A DNA stretch of 64,000 bases from Lentilactobacillus senioris DSM 24302 = JCM 17472 (lineage in GTDB: Bacteria; Bacillota; Bacilli; Lactobacillales; Lactobacillaceae): positions 248,001-312,000 of the forward strand of contig NZ_AYZR01000004.1 in the NCBI RefSeq assembly GCF_001436555.1, written 5' to 3'. The translations under genes and the position numbers were made by a program. Below are positions 50,449-59,958 of the stretch, piece after piece. The notes beneath the pieces were generated by a model, which was not told the origin of the DNA, did not search any database, and saw only the letters and a program-made list of their open reading frames with translations. The stretch's first letter is position 1. Each line of letters begins with the position of its first letter.

Positions 50449-53400
50449 ATGAATAACGAAAAACTATTGAGCGTTATCGTCACGTATACCAACGGTTCGA
50501 CCGAACTTAAGGAATCATTAAACTCATTATTAGAAACCAAATTTCCCCAAGAAAGTTTTGAAGTAATCTTGGTGAATGATCAAAGTGATGAATTAGCGAC
50601 GGAAATAATTGCAGACTACGAACCACGGTTTGCGAACTTTAGAACTGTAGTTGTGCCAATGGGGGAAATCAGTGAATATCGAACTGCTGGTTTGAAGCAA
50701 GCTACTGGGACTTACGTGATCTTCATGGACAGTCGGGATCAAACTCCTAAAGGAGCATTCACGAACTTAGTGCAAACCGCATTAGACCATGATTCAGACA
50801 TGGTCGTGGGTTATACTAAACAATTTGATGCTGACGGTAACACAGATGCATTCCCTAACCAACTGGGAGTTAGTGATATTCGCTTTGAGACTACGTTGGT
50901 CGAAACTCCTAATTTGATTTACGATACTTTGATTAACAATAAGCTCTACCGGCGAGAATTTTTGGCTAACAACAGTATCCAGTTCACTCCAGAATCTGTT
51001 GATACTGATATGAGCTTTACTTTGGCAGCTCATTTAGCTTCTAAAAATACTTCTGTAATCACTAAGACTGCCTACCTTTGGCGAGCACGAGAAATCCATG
51101 ATTACAATGGTCCTGATCGGGGCGAATTTAGTGATTTTGAAGCTCGAACTGCCAAGCTTAATATTTGTCGAACTATTTTAATCGATAACGGAGTCACTGA
51201 GGACTCTGAACTATATGCTACGTTTATTCATAAAGTAGTTAGTTTAGACCTTCCTAGCTTCTTTACTGATGTTGCGGATACTGCTGAAAACTTCCAATAC
51301 CATATTCAAGAATTAATCTATGGTTTCTTACGTGATTGGAACTTATGGGGCTCTAAGGCCTTAAAACAAGTAGATCTTAAAACTCAACTTCAATACTGGG
51401 CAATTGCGCACGGTAACTTGAACTTGTTGAAGCGATATTCATATGCTAAGCGCGTTTATCAAATTAAAGAACATGCCGGTCGACATTATCAATTAAGCAT
51501 CCCCGGTACTGACCAACAAATCGTTGACCAGTTGGATGCTAGTGACAATGTTTTACCAACGGTACAAAATTTGAGTTCATTGAAATTGGATAAGGACACT
51601 AACACCGTTAACGGTAAAGGATATTTCCGAATTAAGCGAATGCCGCTAACCAAGCGTCCATTTTCTAACAACAATGTTAACGAACAAATTTCGGCTGAAT
51701 TGGTCAATATTGTTAATCATGCGGTTTATCCTATTAACTTCGTCCGGGATACCACCCCAATTCATAAACGAATTTTTAAATCTCATTCTCCATGGACCCA
51801 CGCTCGCTACGCCTTTTCTATTGACTTGAACGACGCAACTAAGCAGTTAGGGCAAGGAATTTGGAAAATTAGAGTAACCAATGAGGTTGCAGGACAATAC
51901 AAGGTGGATGCCTTTATTGATCAACCAAGTAAAAAAGCCGGCAAATTTAAAATGAAATTTGTTCAAGGCAATAATGTGGTAACCACCCTTTATAATCGCC
52001 AAAATGCTTTAAGCTTTGTGTGTGCCACAAAGGAAGCTCGCTCTACTTTCTGGCTTAAAAACGCTAGAGAAGAGGATGGCGAACTGGTTTTTGATACCAA
52101 CTTAGATGCCTCAGAAGAACGGGCCATTATTGATTTGGGTTCAGATGAACTAGCTCCGGTAGTAGGAGAAATTAATGATGGGACGGTTCGCTTTGACCTA
52201 AGTACGGTTCCTAATGATTTATTGGGAACTTCCTTGAAGTTATTGGTACAAAATCTAACTACTAACTATGATCGTACTTATTTGTATGATTACCAAAAAC
52301 CAGCTGATACATTTAACGTTGATAAGCGCATGATAAACGTTAACTACGCATCAACTCGTCGGCTATTAGTATCTGTTAACTATCCAGCGGTAACGGTTAC
52401 TAGTGATAAATTTGCTAATGACCAACTTAAAGAAAGCATAAAATTACTTAAGCCAGTTGCAAATTATGATTTGAAAAAATCTCGGTTGATTTTAGTCAGC
52501 AGTAGCAAAAAGCGGCGAAATATTTTCGTATTGGCTGATATCTTAGGAGCTAAACCTAAAGATGAAAAACAGTTAAATATTGTTTTACCACTTCAATACG
52601 ATGATGGGCGGTTAGCAATTTTATCGGGTAACTATAATTACACTTTAGAATTGTTTGATCAAAAACTACAAGCATTCCAGCGGTTTAGTGTTATCGATCA
52701 GAAGTATCGAGATCCAGCTAAATCGGCTGATAACCCTAACTTCATTGACAGATTAACTCTTAATGGTGGCAAGGTTGCTCAATTCACCCTCGCTAGTGCT
52801 AAGGATAACTCCCATGTATTAAGGGTACGGCAACCGTATGCTGGTTGGTTTAACCAGGGGAAGGGTAGACGTGCAGTTAGTTACACGTTAATTTACCCAT
52901 TAATGCGGCTCTTACCACTTAATAAGCGGTTAATGGTCTTTGATGCTCATAGTACAAACGTTAACTATGACGGTAATGATAAGGCTATTTACGAGTACGT
53001 CGCCGAACACCATCCAGAAATTAAACCGGTTTGGATATTTAGTAACGACCAAGAAGATGTTCCCTTAGGAGCAGAAGTGGTTAGAACTAATACCCTTAAG
53101 TATTGGTACTATTTAGCTGTTGGTAAGTATTTTGTCCAAAGTACTAATTTAACTAATCAGTACTACAAGCGAAAAGGGCAGATCGAAGTAGAAACTTTAA
53201 GAGGAACTTTTCTTCGTGAAATGGGCTTCGATGCTCCTAAATACCGAACGGCCACTGCTAAAATTCAACTAGACTTTGCTGATCGAATTCGGCGTTGGGA
53301 TTACATGGTAGTTCCATCTGATTACATGGAATTAGTAGCGTCTAAAGCCTTTGATTATGATCGCACCGTACTGAAAACCGGGTTCCCGAAAAATGACGAA

Positions 53401-55512
53401 CTAGTGCGCGCTAATCGCGATCCACATCGCAAAGATGCGCTTAAATCGCAATTCAAATTGCCATTAGGTAAAAAAGTGGTCTTATACAAGCCACTAAAAC
53501 GGGGTAGTAAGAATAACGATTTAACCTTAGATTTAGATCTAATGCGGCAACAGTTAGGCGAGGACTATGTGGTATTACTTTACCTAGATAAGTATTTAGC
53601 ATATTCACTGGATTTGAGCCGGTATGAAGGTTTTGCATACGATGTTAGTGACTATCCAGAAATTAACGATTTGTTCTTGGTTAGTGACGTCTTGATTACC
53701 GACTACGACAACAGTATGTTTGACTATGCTTACCTAAACCGTCCAATGATTTTCTTTGCCTACGACGAAGAAGAATTCCTCAAAGACAGTCCACGGCAAA
53801 CTTACTTTGACTATGATAGTCAAATGCCTGGACCAATTGTTTCTGATACGGCTGCCGTGGCTGCTGCTATTCAAAACCTAGATTCTGTTAAAACTCAGTA
53901 CGCTGAGCAATTAACAGAGTTCGCAAACCGGTTTGCTCAATATGGTCGAGACGGTGAAGCAACTAAGACGGTTGTAGAAACAATGTTGAATGCTAATGCT
54001 AAGGAATTGGATCAAGAACCACCTACAGCAGTTATTTGGGACAAGTTCTGGCATTTCTTTAAGATTAAAGATTTCCAATCTAACTTACTCAACTACTTAG
54101 GACGGGTATTGCCTAAGAAGAATATCATCATCTTTGAAAGTTTCTTCGGTCGCCAATTCTCCGATAATCCTAAGGCCCTATACGAGTATATTAAGAAAAA
54201 CTATCCACAGTATAAGTTGTACTGGAACGTCAGGGAAGACTTGATTCCTTACTTCCAAGAACACAAGATTCCGTATACTGTTCGTTTTGGCTATAAAGGT
54301 TTGTTAAAACAAGCTCAGGCCAAGTACTTCATTACTAATACGCGGCGTCCATTTAGATGGGATAAGCCACAGGGAACCACTTTGCTGCAAACTTGGCACG
54401 GAACCCCGCTTAAGACTATTGGAACGGACGTTCAATTAGTGACCATGCCAGTTCATGATCCAGGCAAGTACCATCAACAAGTGGTTCGGGATTCTAGCCG
54501 TTGGGACTACCTGATTGCTCCGAATAAATACTCGGCTGACATTATGAGTCGGGCGTTTAGAAAAGATACCAACCAAATGATGCTAACCGGTTATCCTCGT
54601 AACGATATTTTAATTAACTACACTCCAGAAGATATCGCACGGATTAAGGGTGACTTAGGTCTCGATCCGAATAAAAAATTAGTTCTATATGCTCCAACTT
54701 GGCGAGATGATGAGTTTGTTAAGGCCCATGAGTTTACCGCTCAATTAAGGTTGGATCTGGCTGAACTTCAAGATCGGTTTGGTAGTGATGTGACTTTCTT
54801 GATCCGGACCCATTATATGATTGCTAATTCTCTTGATTTGACGCAGTTTACTAACGCGGTCAACGTGAGTGATTACCAAGATATTAGTGAGTTGTATCTA
54901 ATTAGTGACGTCTTGATTACCGACTACTCTTCAGTAATGTTTGATTACTCAATTTTACGGCGCCCAATCATTTTCTACACTTATGATTTGGAACAATATG
55001 CAGGTACTATCCGAGGATTTTACTTTGACTTTACCAAGGCAGCTCCTGGTAAATTAGTGAAAACGACTACTGAAGTAGGAGACGAATTAGCCGATATCTT
55101 TACAAACGGCTGGCAACCAGATCAACAATACATTAACTTTACCGAACGGTTCGACGAATGGATGGACGGTAAAGCTAGTGAACGAGTGGTTAATGAATTG
55201 TTTGATCGAGACAACATGAAGACCGTTCCTGTAAAGGGCGATTTGTCCGCCTTAGGAATTGGGGATCAACAAATCGAATTACGCGATGCAGCTGCTATCT
55301 GGGCTCTAAATAAGGATTTCACTAGCAACGAAGACGTTTCGTTCATTCAATATTACGATAAATTGGAAAAACCATTACCAGTGGAAGCATTGGAAGGCCA
55401 ATTGATTAAGTCAACGCATACTGATGTTTTAATGCAAACTTACATTAAAGTAAAAGTAACGACTCCTAACCGTGATATTATTGGTTGGGTTAGTCGCGAT
55501 GACGTGATGTAA
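50449..55512 (+). CDS. Giant fused glycosyltransferase with one degenerate and one intact TagF domain
   Basis: A 1687-residue protein. Order: GT2-like domain (about 1-230; LLSVIVTYTNGSTELKESL), helical and beta-sandwich linkers (about 230-800), a first TagF domain (about 810-1180), a second TagF domain (about 1215-1570), and a short C-terminal SH3-like tail (IKVKVTTPNRDIIGWVSRDDV). The first TagF domain has lost both catalytic His (LRGTFL, Arg918; YLDKYL, Asp1047), and KPLKRGS replaces APTWRDD. The second keeps HGTPLK (His1317), APTWRDDE, RTHYM (His1455) and DYSSVMFDY. Such double domains may set chain length or anchor the acceptor. It ends the polymer operon and has its own terminator. Confidence 0.85.
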   Translation: MNNEKLLSVIVTYTNGSTELKESLNSLLETKFPQESFEVILVNDQSDELATEIIADYEPRFANFRTVVVPMGEISEYRTAGLKQATGTYVIFMDSRDQTPKGAFTNLVQTALDHDSDMVVGYTKQFDADGNTDAFPNQLGVSDIRFETTLVETPNLIYDTLINNKLYRREFLANNSIQFTPESVDTDMSFTLAAHLASKNTSVITKTAYLWRAREIHDYNGPDRGEFSDFEARTAKLNICRTILIDNGVTEDSELYATFIHKVVSLDLPSFFTDVADTAENFQYHIQELIYGFLRDWNLWGSKALKQVDLKTQLQYWAIAHGNLNLLKRYSYAKRVYQIKEHAGRHYQLSIPGTDQQIVDQLDASDNVLPTVQNLSSLKLDKDTNTVNGKGYFRIKRMPLTKRPFSNNNVNEQISAELVNIVNHAVYPINFVRDTTPIHKRIFKSHSPWTHARYAFSIDLNDATKQLGQGIWKIRVTNEVAGQYKVDAFIDQPSKKAGKFKMKFVQGNNVVTTLYNRQNALSFVCATKEARSTFWLKNAREEDGELVFDTNLDASEERAIIDLGSDELAPVVGEINDGTVRFDLSTVPNDLLGTSLKLLVQNLTTNYDRTYLYDYQKPADTFNVDKRMINVNYASTRRLLVSVNYPAVTVTSDKFANDQLKESIKLLKPVANYDLKKSRLILVSSSKKRRNIFVLADILGAKPKDEKQLNIVLPLQYDDGRLAILSGNYNYTLELFDQKLQAFQRFSVIDQKYRDPAKSADNPNFIDRLTLNGGKVAQFTLASAKDNSHVLRVRQPYAGWFNQGKGRRAVSYTLIYPLMRLLPLNKRLMVFDAHSTNVNYDGNDKAIYEYVAEHHPEIKPVWIFSNDQEDVPLGAEVVRTNTLKYWYYLAVGKYFVQSTNLTNQYYKRKGQIEVETLRGTFLREMGFDAPKYRTATAKIQLDFADRIRRWDYMVVPSDYMELVASKAFDYDRTVLKTGFPKNDELVRANRDPHRKDALKSQFKLPLGKKVVLYKPLKRGSKNNDLTLDLDLMRQQLGEDYVVLLYLDKYLAYSLDLSRYEGFAYDVSDYPEINDLFLVSDVLITDYDNSMFDYAYLNRPMIFFAYDEEEFLKDSPRQTYFDYDSQMPGPIVSDTAAVAAAIQNLDSVKTQYAEQLTEFANRFAQYGRDGEATKTVVETMLNANAKELDQEPPTAVIWDKFWHFFKIKDFQSNLLNYLGRVLPKKNIIIFESFFGRQFSDNPKALYEYIKKNYPQYKLYWNVREDLIPYFQEHKIPYTVRFGYKGLLKQAQAKYFITNTRRPFRWDKPQGTTLLQTWHGTPLKTIGTDVQLVTMPVHDPGKYHQQVVRDSSRWDYLIAPNKYSADIMSRAFRKDTNQMMLTGYPRNDILINYTPEDIARIKGDLGLDPNKKLVLYAPTWRDDEFVKAHEFTAQLRLDLAELQDRFGSDVTFLIRTHYMIANSLDLTQFTNAVNVSDYQDISELYLISDVLITDYSSVMFDYSILRRPIIFYTYDLEQYAGTIRGFYFDFTKAAPGKLVKTTTEVGDELADIFTNGWQPDQQYINFTERFDEWMDGKASERVVNELFDRDNMKTVPVKGDLSALGIGDQQIELRDAAAIWALNKDFTSNEDVSFIQYYDKLEKPLPVEALEGQLIKSTHTDVLMQTYIKVKVTTPNRDIIGWVSRDDVM

Positions 55513-55527
55513 ACTTTTCAACAATGA

Positions 55528-55552
55528 CCCCCAGCGATTGCTGGGGTTTTTT
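55528..55552 (+). terminator. Terminator of the surface-polymer operon
   Basis: CCCCAGC pairs with GCTGGGG around GATT, then six Ts. Confidence 0.9.
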
Positions 55553-55624
55553 AGTTGGCTAGAAAAATTAAATTATTTCTACTATACTCAAAGTAACTAA
55601 TTTGATAGAAACGGTGGTAAAACG

Positions 55625-56209
55625 ATGAAAACTCTAATCATTGCCAGTCAAAACGCCCATAAAGTGGCTGAATACCAACAAATGTTGAAGGGCTTGGATG
55701 TTGAGATAAAGTCCTTGGCGGATTTTGACCAAGTCCCAGCAATTGATGAAAACGGGGCGACCTTTTCGGAAAATGCCCACATCAAGGCGCAAGCAATTGC
55801 TAGTTACTTCCAGTTGCCTGTGATTGCTGACGATTCCGGCTTGATGGTTACGGCATTAAATAACGAACCAGGAGTTCATTCTGCTCGCTACGCTGGCGAC
55901 CACGATGATGAAGCTAACCGGCAAAAAGTATTGGACGGCCTCAAAGATAAGATGGATCGGACAGCGGTATTTCATACCACAATTGTAGCGCTAAAACCCA
56001 CCGGAGAAGAATTGGAGACGGTAGGGGAAGTTCCCGGTCAAATTTTGCCAGAAAAACGCGGTTCTGAAGCGTTTGGCTACGATTGTATCTTTATGCCAGA
56101 CGGTTACGACAAGAGCTTTGGCGAGATGACAAAGACCGAAAAAGACGCAATTAGTCATCGTGGCCGAGCATTGGAGCAATTACTGCAGCAGTTTGATGAA
56201 TGGTGGTAA
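55625..56209 (+). CDS. rdgB: XTP/dITP diphosphatase (HAM1/RdgB family)
   Basis: A 194-residue housecleaning enzyme that hydrolyses non-standard purine triphosphates to monophosphates. The family motifs are present: TLIIASQNAHKVAEY, GATFSENAHIKA, VIADDSGLMV, PGVHSARYAG, FGYDCIFMP, SFGEM, and SHRGRAL. GGTGG lies upstream of the ATG. It is convergent with the phosphoketolase gene across a shared terminator. It is a single gene of normal length. Confidence 0.93.
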   Translation: MKTLIIASQNAHKVAEYQQMLKGLDVEIKSLADFDQVPAIDENGATFSENAHIKAQAIASYFQLPVIADDSGLMVTALNNEPGVHSARYAGDHDDEANRQKVLDGLKDKMDRTAVFHTTIVALKPTGEELETVGEVPGQILPEKRGSEAFGYDCIFMPDGYDKSFGEMTKTEKDAISHRGRALEQLLQQFDEWW

Positions 56210-56222
56210 AAATTTGAACACA

Positions 56223-56252
56223 AAAAAACCGACTTAGCAAAGTCGGTTTTTT
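56223..56252. terminator. Bidirectional terminator between rdgB and phosphoketolase
   Basis: AAAAAACCGACTT pairs with AAGTCGGTTTTTT around AGCA. Confidence 0.92.
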
Positions 56253-56264
56253 CTTTAACTTAAA

Positions 56265-58724
56265 TTACTTCTTAAGGGGAGTCCATGACCAGTCAGTGAA
56301 TTCTTCAATATCATGACCTTCTTCACGGGTAACCTTGAAGTGCTTAGCTAAGATGTCGTCCATCTTCTTATCGAAGGCAGCACCGGCAGCATTGTCGATA
56401 ACACCCTTGTCCATAAGAATCTTAACAGCGTCTTTAGCTTGGTTGAAACGATCTAACTTAGAATATACACGCATATCGTAAGCAGTGGTGATATCACCAT
56501 CTTCACGGTAACCGTGAACGTTTAAGCCTAAGTGTTGACGTTCGTAGAACATTGATTCAATCAAGTCTTCGAAACCATGGAAACCAAATACAACTGGTGT
56601 ACCTGATTCGCCGAAGAACTTGTTGAATTCAGCGTCACTTAATTCACGTTCTTGGTTAAGAAGACCATTCTTCTTTTGAAGACGTCCTAATTCAACAACG
56701 TTGACGTAACGCATTTTAACGTTAGGGAAGGCTTCGTTGATAAGATCAACAGCAGCCAAAGATTCGATGGTTGGTTCTACACCGGCTGAAGCAAAGACGA
56801 TATCAGCATCTTCACCTTCAGCAACAGTAGAAGCCCAGTCGATAGTCTTAAGACCAGTGTTAGCCAATTCATCAGCTTCTTCAACTGAGAACCATTGTTG
56901 ACGAGGTTGCTTAGAAGCAACAATGTGGTTAACTTTTTGACGGTCTTTGAAGGCCCGGTCGAAGACTGCAAGCAATGTGTTACCATCAGCTGGTAGGTAT
57001 TGACGGATGAAGTCTGACTTCTTTTCTGCCAAGTGAGTAAGCATACCAGGATCTTGATGAGTGTAACCATTGTGATCTTGTTGGAATACAGTAGAAGTAG
57101 ATACCAAGTTCAATGATGGGTAATCATTACGCCAGTTTTGAGCGGCAGCTTGGCGAATCCACTTGAAGTGTTGAGTAGTCATTGAGTCAACAACTCGAAG
57201 GAATGATTCGTATGAAGTAAATACACCGTAACGACCAGTCAAAGTGTAACCTTCAAGCCAACCTTCAGCTTGGTGTTCTGATAATTGAGCATCCAAGATA
57301 CGGCCTTCTGGAGCTTCGTATTGATCGTAAGGTTCGTTAACTTTACTTTCCCATTGACGGTTAGTAACGTTGAACATATCCCAGAGACGGTTTGACATAG
57401 TTTCATCAGGACCGAATACCCGGAATGAAGTTGGGTTCTTAGTAGCGATACCAGCAAAGAAAGTAGATAGAACGTTCATATCCATGTTCCGCTTGCCGTC
57501 TGCTAATTCAGTACCACGGTTGTCTTCGTTGATGTCGTTAGCTAATGACTTCCAGTCTGGTAAGTCAAGTAACTTAGGAGCAGCACCGAATTCACGACCA
57601 CCGTTAGCAACTGGGTTAGCTGCCATACGCTTGTCACCCTTAGGTGCGAAGTCAGCAACGTCAGCCTTCAATGAACCATCAGTGTTGAATAATTCAGCTG
57701 GCTTGTATGAGTTCATCCATTCTTCGAATTCTGGTAATTGGCTCAAGTCGCCTTGCTTCAAGTCAAGTGGCACTTGGTGAGCACGGAATGAACCTTCGAT
57801 TGGTTCGCCGGCTTTGTTGTGAGTTGGACCACCCCAACCTTTAGGCAAACGAGCGATGATTACTGGCCATGCAGCAATTTCGCCATCTTCGTAACGGCCG
57901 TTTTCACGAGCGTCTTTTTGAATTTGCTTGATGTCTTCCATAGCTTTATCAAAGACTTCAGCAGCTTTTTCATGGTAAGTCATGTAGTCATGAATGTCGT
58001 CGTTTTCGATGAAACGAGGTGACCATCCAAGACCTTCGAAGAACTTAGCCAAATCTTCATCACTAGTCCGTGAAGTAAGAGTTGGGTTAGAAATCTTGAA
58101 ACCGTTGATGTCAAGAATTGGCAATACGGCACCGTCATTCTTAGGGTTCAAGAATTTGATTGAGTTCCATGCAGTCATTGCAGGACCAGTTTCGTTTTCA
58201 CCATCACCAATGACAGTAAATGCGATTTGGTCTGGGTTATCTAAAACAGCACCAGTAGCGTGTGATAGTGAGTAACCAAGTTCTCCACCTTCATGAAGTG
58301 AACCTGGAGTTTGGGCAGTCATATGAGAACCAATTCCACCAGGGAATGAGAAACGCTTGAATAAACGTGACATACCTTCAACATCTTGAGTAATTTCAGG
58401 ATAGTCTTCAGTGTAAGTACCGTCCAAGTAAGCGTTAGTAACCATAACTTGGCCACCGTGACCAGGGCCACCAATGTAGAACATGTTAGCGTCGTACTTG
58501 TTGATCAAACGGTTAGCATGTGCGTACAAGAATGTTTGGCCAGAGATAGTTCCCCAGTGACCAATAGGCTTAACTTTAACGTCATCCTTTTGGATAGGGG
58601 TGTTAGTTACTGAGAACAATGGGTTTGATTTCAAGAAAATCATACCACCAGAAAGGTAAGTAGCTGCACGCCACCAGGCGTCAACTTTTTCCAAATATTC
58701 TTTGGAATCGTAATCTACTGTCAT
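56265..58724 (-). CDS. xpkA: Xylulose-5-phosphate/fructose-6-phosphate phosphoketolase
   Basis: An 819-residue thiamine-diphosphate enzyme that splits xylulose 5-phosphate into acetyl phosphate and glyceraldehyde 3-phosphate, the key step of heterolactic fermentation. Typical are [25 protein letters not shown], the TPP/Mg motif [16 protein letters not shown], and [25 protein letters not shown] precedes the ATG. The promoter is TTGACT-16-TATTCT, with two direct repeats upstream. Codon use is markedly biased to preferred codons, as expected for a very abundant enzyme. Confidence 0.97.
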   Translation of the reverse strand: MTVDYDSKEYLEKVDAWWRAATYLSGGMIFLKSNPLFSVTNTPIQKDDVKVKPIGHWGTISGQTFLYAHANRLINKYDANMFYIGGPGHGGQVMVTNAYLDGTYTEDYPEITQDVEGMSRLFKRFSFPGGIGSHMTAQTPGSLHEGGELGYSLSHATGAVLDNPDQIAFTVIGDGENETGPAMTAWNSIKFLNPKNDGAVLPILDINGFKISNPTLTSRTSDEDLAKFFEGLGWSPRFIENDDIHDYMTYHEKAAEVFDKAMEDIKQIQKDARENGRYEDGEIAAWPVIIARLPKGWGGPTHNKAGEPIEGSFRAHQVPLDLKQGDLSQLPEFEEWMNSYKPAELFNTDGSLKADVADFAPKGDKRMAANPVANGGREFGAAPKLLDLPDWKSLANDINEDNRGTELADGKRNMDMNVLSTFFAGIATKNPTSFRVFGPDETMSNRLWDMFNVTNRQWESKVNEPYDQYEAPEGRILDAQLSEHQAEGWLEGYTLTGRYGVFTSYESFLRVVDSMTTQHFKWIRQAAAQNWRNDYPSLNLVSTSTVFQQDHNGYTHQDPGMLTHLAEKKSDFIRQYLPADGNTLLAVFDRAFKDRQKVNHIVASKQPRQQWFSVEEADELANTGLKTIDWASTVAEGEDADIVFASAGVEPTIESLAAVDLINEAFPNVKMRYVNVVELGRLQKKNGLLNQERELSDAEFNKFFGESGTPVVFGFHGFEDLIESMFYERQHLGLNVHGYREDGDITTAYDMRVYSKLDRFNQAKDAVKILMDKGVIDNAAGAAFDKKMDDILAKHFKVTREEGHDIEEFTDWSWTPLKK

Positions 58725-58776
58725 TAATTAATACTCCTTTAAAAATGAGTTGATAAATTTTTCTTTACCAGTTATA

Positions 58777-58804
58777 AGAATACCTAATGTTAACGAAAAG
58801 TCAA
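58777..58804 (-). promoter_or_regulatory. Promoter of the phosphoketolase gene
   Basis: Minus-strand TTGACT (58799-58804), 16-base spacer and TATTCT (58777-58782), about 55 bases before the start codon. Confidence 0.65.
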
Positions 58805-58822
58805 CCTTATTTAGAATTGATA

Positions 58823-58857
58823 CGTTCCAATATTAAATTATATCCGTTCCAAAATTA
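58823..58857. promoter_or_regulatory. Direct repeats upstream of the phosphoketolase promoter
   Basis: CGTTCCAATATTA (58823-58835) and CGTTCCAAAATTA (58845-58857) are 22 bases apart, two DNA turns, and lie about 55-90 bases upstream of the expected start of transcription: the place and spacing of an activator site. The rest of 58858-59120 is AT-rich and shows nothing I can name. Confidence 0.5.
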
Positions 58858-59123
58858 TGTGAAGGGCTTAACTGATGTATTTACCAAGCTATTAGATAAT
58901 TTTGAAACCAAAAATTTAATTGGTAAAACATTTCAAAAAAGCAATAGTAGCAGTAATTGTAGGGGCCGATTTATGTGAAGTTAAGCAGGATTATTTTTTA
59001 AGATAGTGAATAAATTAGCAATACTTAAATTGAAATTTATTTTTTTATGATTATATTTTTATATAAATTCAATATCATTTTGAAATTTAATTTATGGTTT
59101 TCATTAAATAGGTCTAGTTACTT

Positions 59124-59170
59124 AAAAACAGCCAATAGCAACCGGTTAGGTTGAGCCATTGACTGTTTTT
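59124..59170. terminator. Terminator of the MFS-DUF4811 operon
   Basis: AAAAACAGcCAAT with inner CAACC pairs with GGTTG and ATTGaCTGTTTTT; placed to end minus-strand transcripts. Confidence 0.75.
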
Positions 59171-59214
59171 GATTAGTGTTTAGAAATAACCCCAGTATAA
59201 TAGGGTTTAACAAC

Positions 59215-59958
59215 CTATCTACTTTGGTCCATCTTAATCAACTGTTGCTTTTGCTTATCCATTGCAGTGGCAGTTACCTTAGCCACAATTTGTTTTTGCA
59301 AAGCTTTTTGTTGGGCGGCACTCATCGTCGGATTTTTTTGCATGGCGGCCATCATTTGTTGTTTGACCACTTTAGCCATCTGGGCTTTTTGAGCTGCTTG
59401 TTGTTTTTTGTTAGCTTTAGCTTGTTTTTGCAAGTCTTTAGCTTGCTTAGAAGTTAAGACTACGTAGCTATCTGGAAGTTCAAAGGTGTTAATTCTAGAT
59501 TTATAAACGGAACCATCACCCAACCCAGCAAATAAGATTTTATAGAAATCATTCTTATAAACGTATTGTTTGGTTTGGGTAACTAACTTAGCGTTGTCAG
59601 TTTTGACGTGCTTATACTTATTGGTGGTGTTAACGTCTACTTGGGTATGCTTAGTTTTACCCTTGTCAGTTAACTTATAAACGACGATTTTTTCGTCTTT
59701 GGTTCCTAATTTTTGTTCCACCAACATGTTCATATCCATTTGTTTGATAGCACTAACGGGTTTGATTTGTTTAGTGGTAGTGACGGTTTCTTTCTTCATT
59801 CCCCAATGCCAGCTGTCTGCAGCCGTAATGGCGGTCAGAGAAAAGACTAGTAAAGCAAATGACACTACGTACAAAATTACGCGACCGATTCCGTGTTGCA
59901 TAACCACGTAGGAAACGATGAACAATAATGCGCTAATAATAATTAATGCTAGAGCCAT
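59215..59958 (-). CDS. DUF4811 membrane protein partnered with the MFS pump
   Basis: A 247-residue protein with two N-terminal membrane helices (ALIIISALLFIVSYVVM and VILYVVSFALLVFSLTAI), an extracellular middle, and a Lys/Gln/Ala-rich tail (LQKQAKANKKQQAAQKAQMAKVVKQQMM) likely to form a long charged helix. It matches the DUF4811 proteins that lie behind LmrB-like pumps in lactobacilli. Its ATG overlaps the MFS stop (TAATG), so the two are translated together. It probably assists or stabilises the pump; this is inferred from context. Confidence 0.83.
   Translation of the reverse strand: MALALIIISALLFIVSYVVMQHGIGRVILYVVSFALLVFSLTAITAADSWHWGMKKETVTTTKQIKPVSAIKQMDMNMLVEQKLGTKDEKIVVYKLTDKGKTKHTQVDVNTTNKYKHVKTDNAKLVTQTKQYVYKNDFYKILFAGLGDGSVYKSRINTFELPDSYVVLTSKQAKDLQKQAKANKKQQAAQKAQMAKVVKQQMMAAMQKNPTMSAAQQKALQKQIVAKVTATAMDKQKQQLIKMDQSR

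Noticed and set aside
57370-57780. 136-codon plus-strand frame inside the phosphoketolase gene
   Set aside because: It is antisense to a highly codon-biased gene and has no independent support.
58787-58978. 63-codon open frame upstream of the phosphoketolase gene
   Set aside because: It overlaps the phosphoketolase promoter and direct repeats and has no ribosome binding site.
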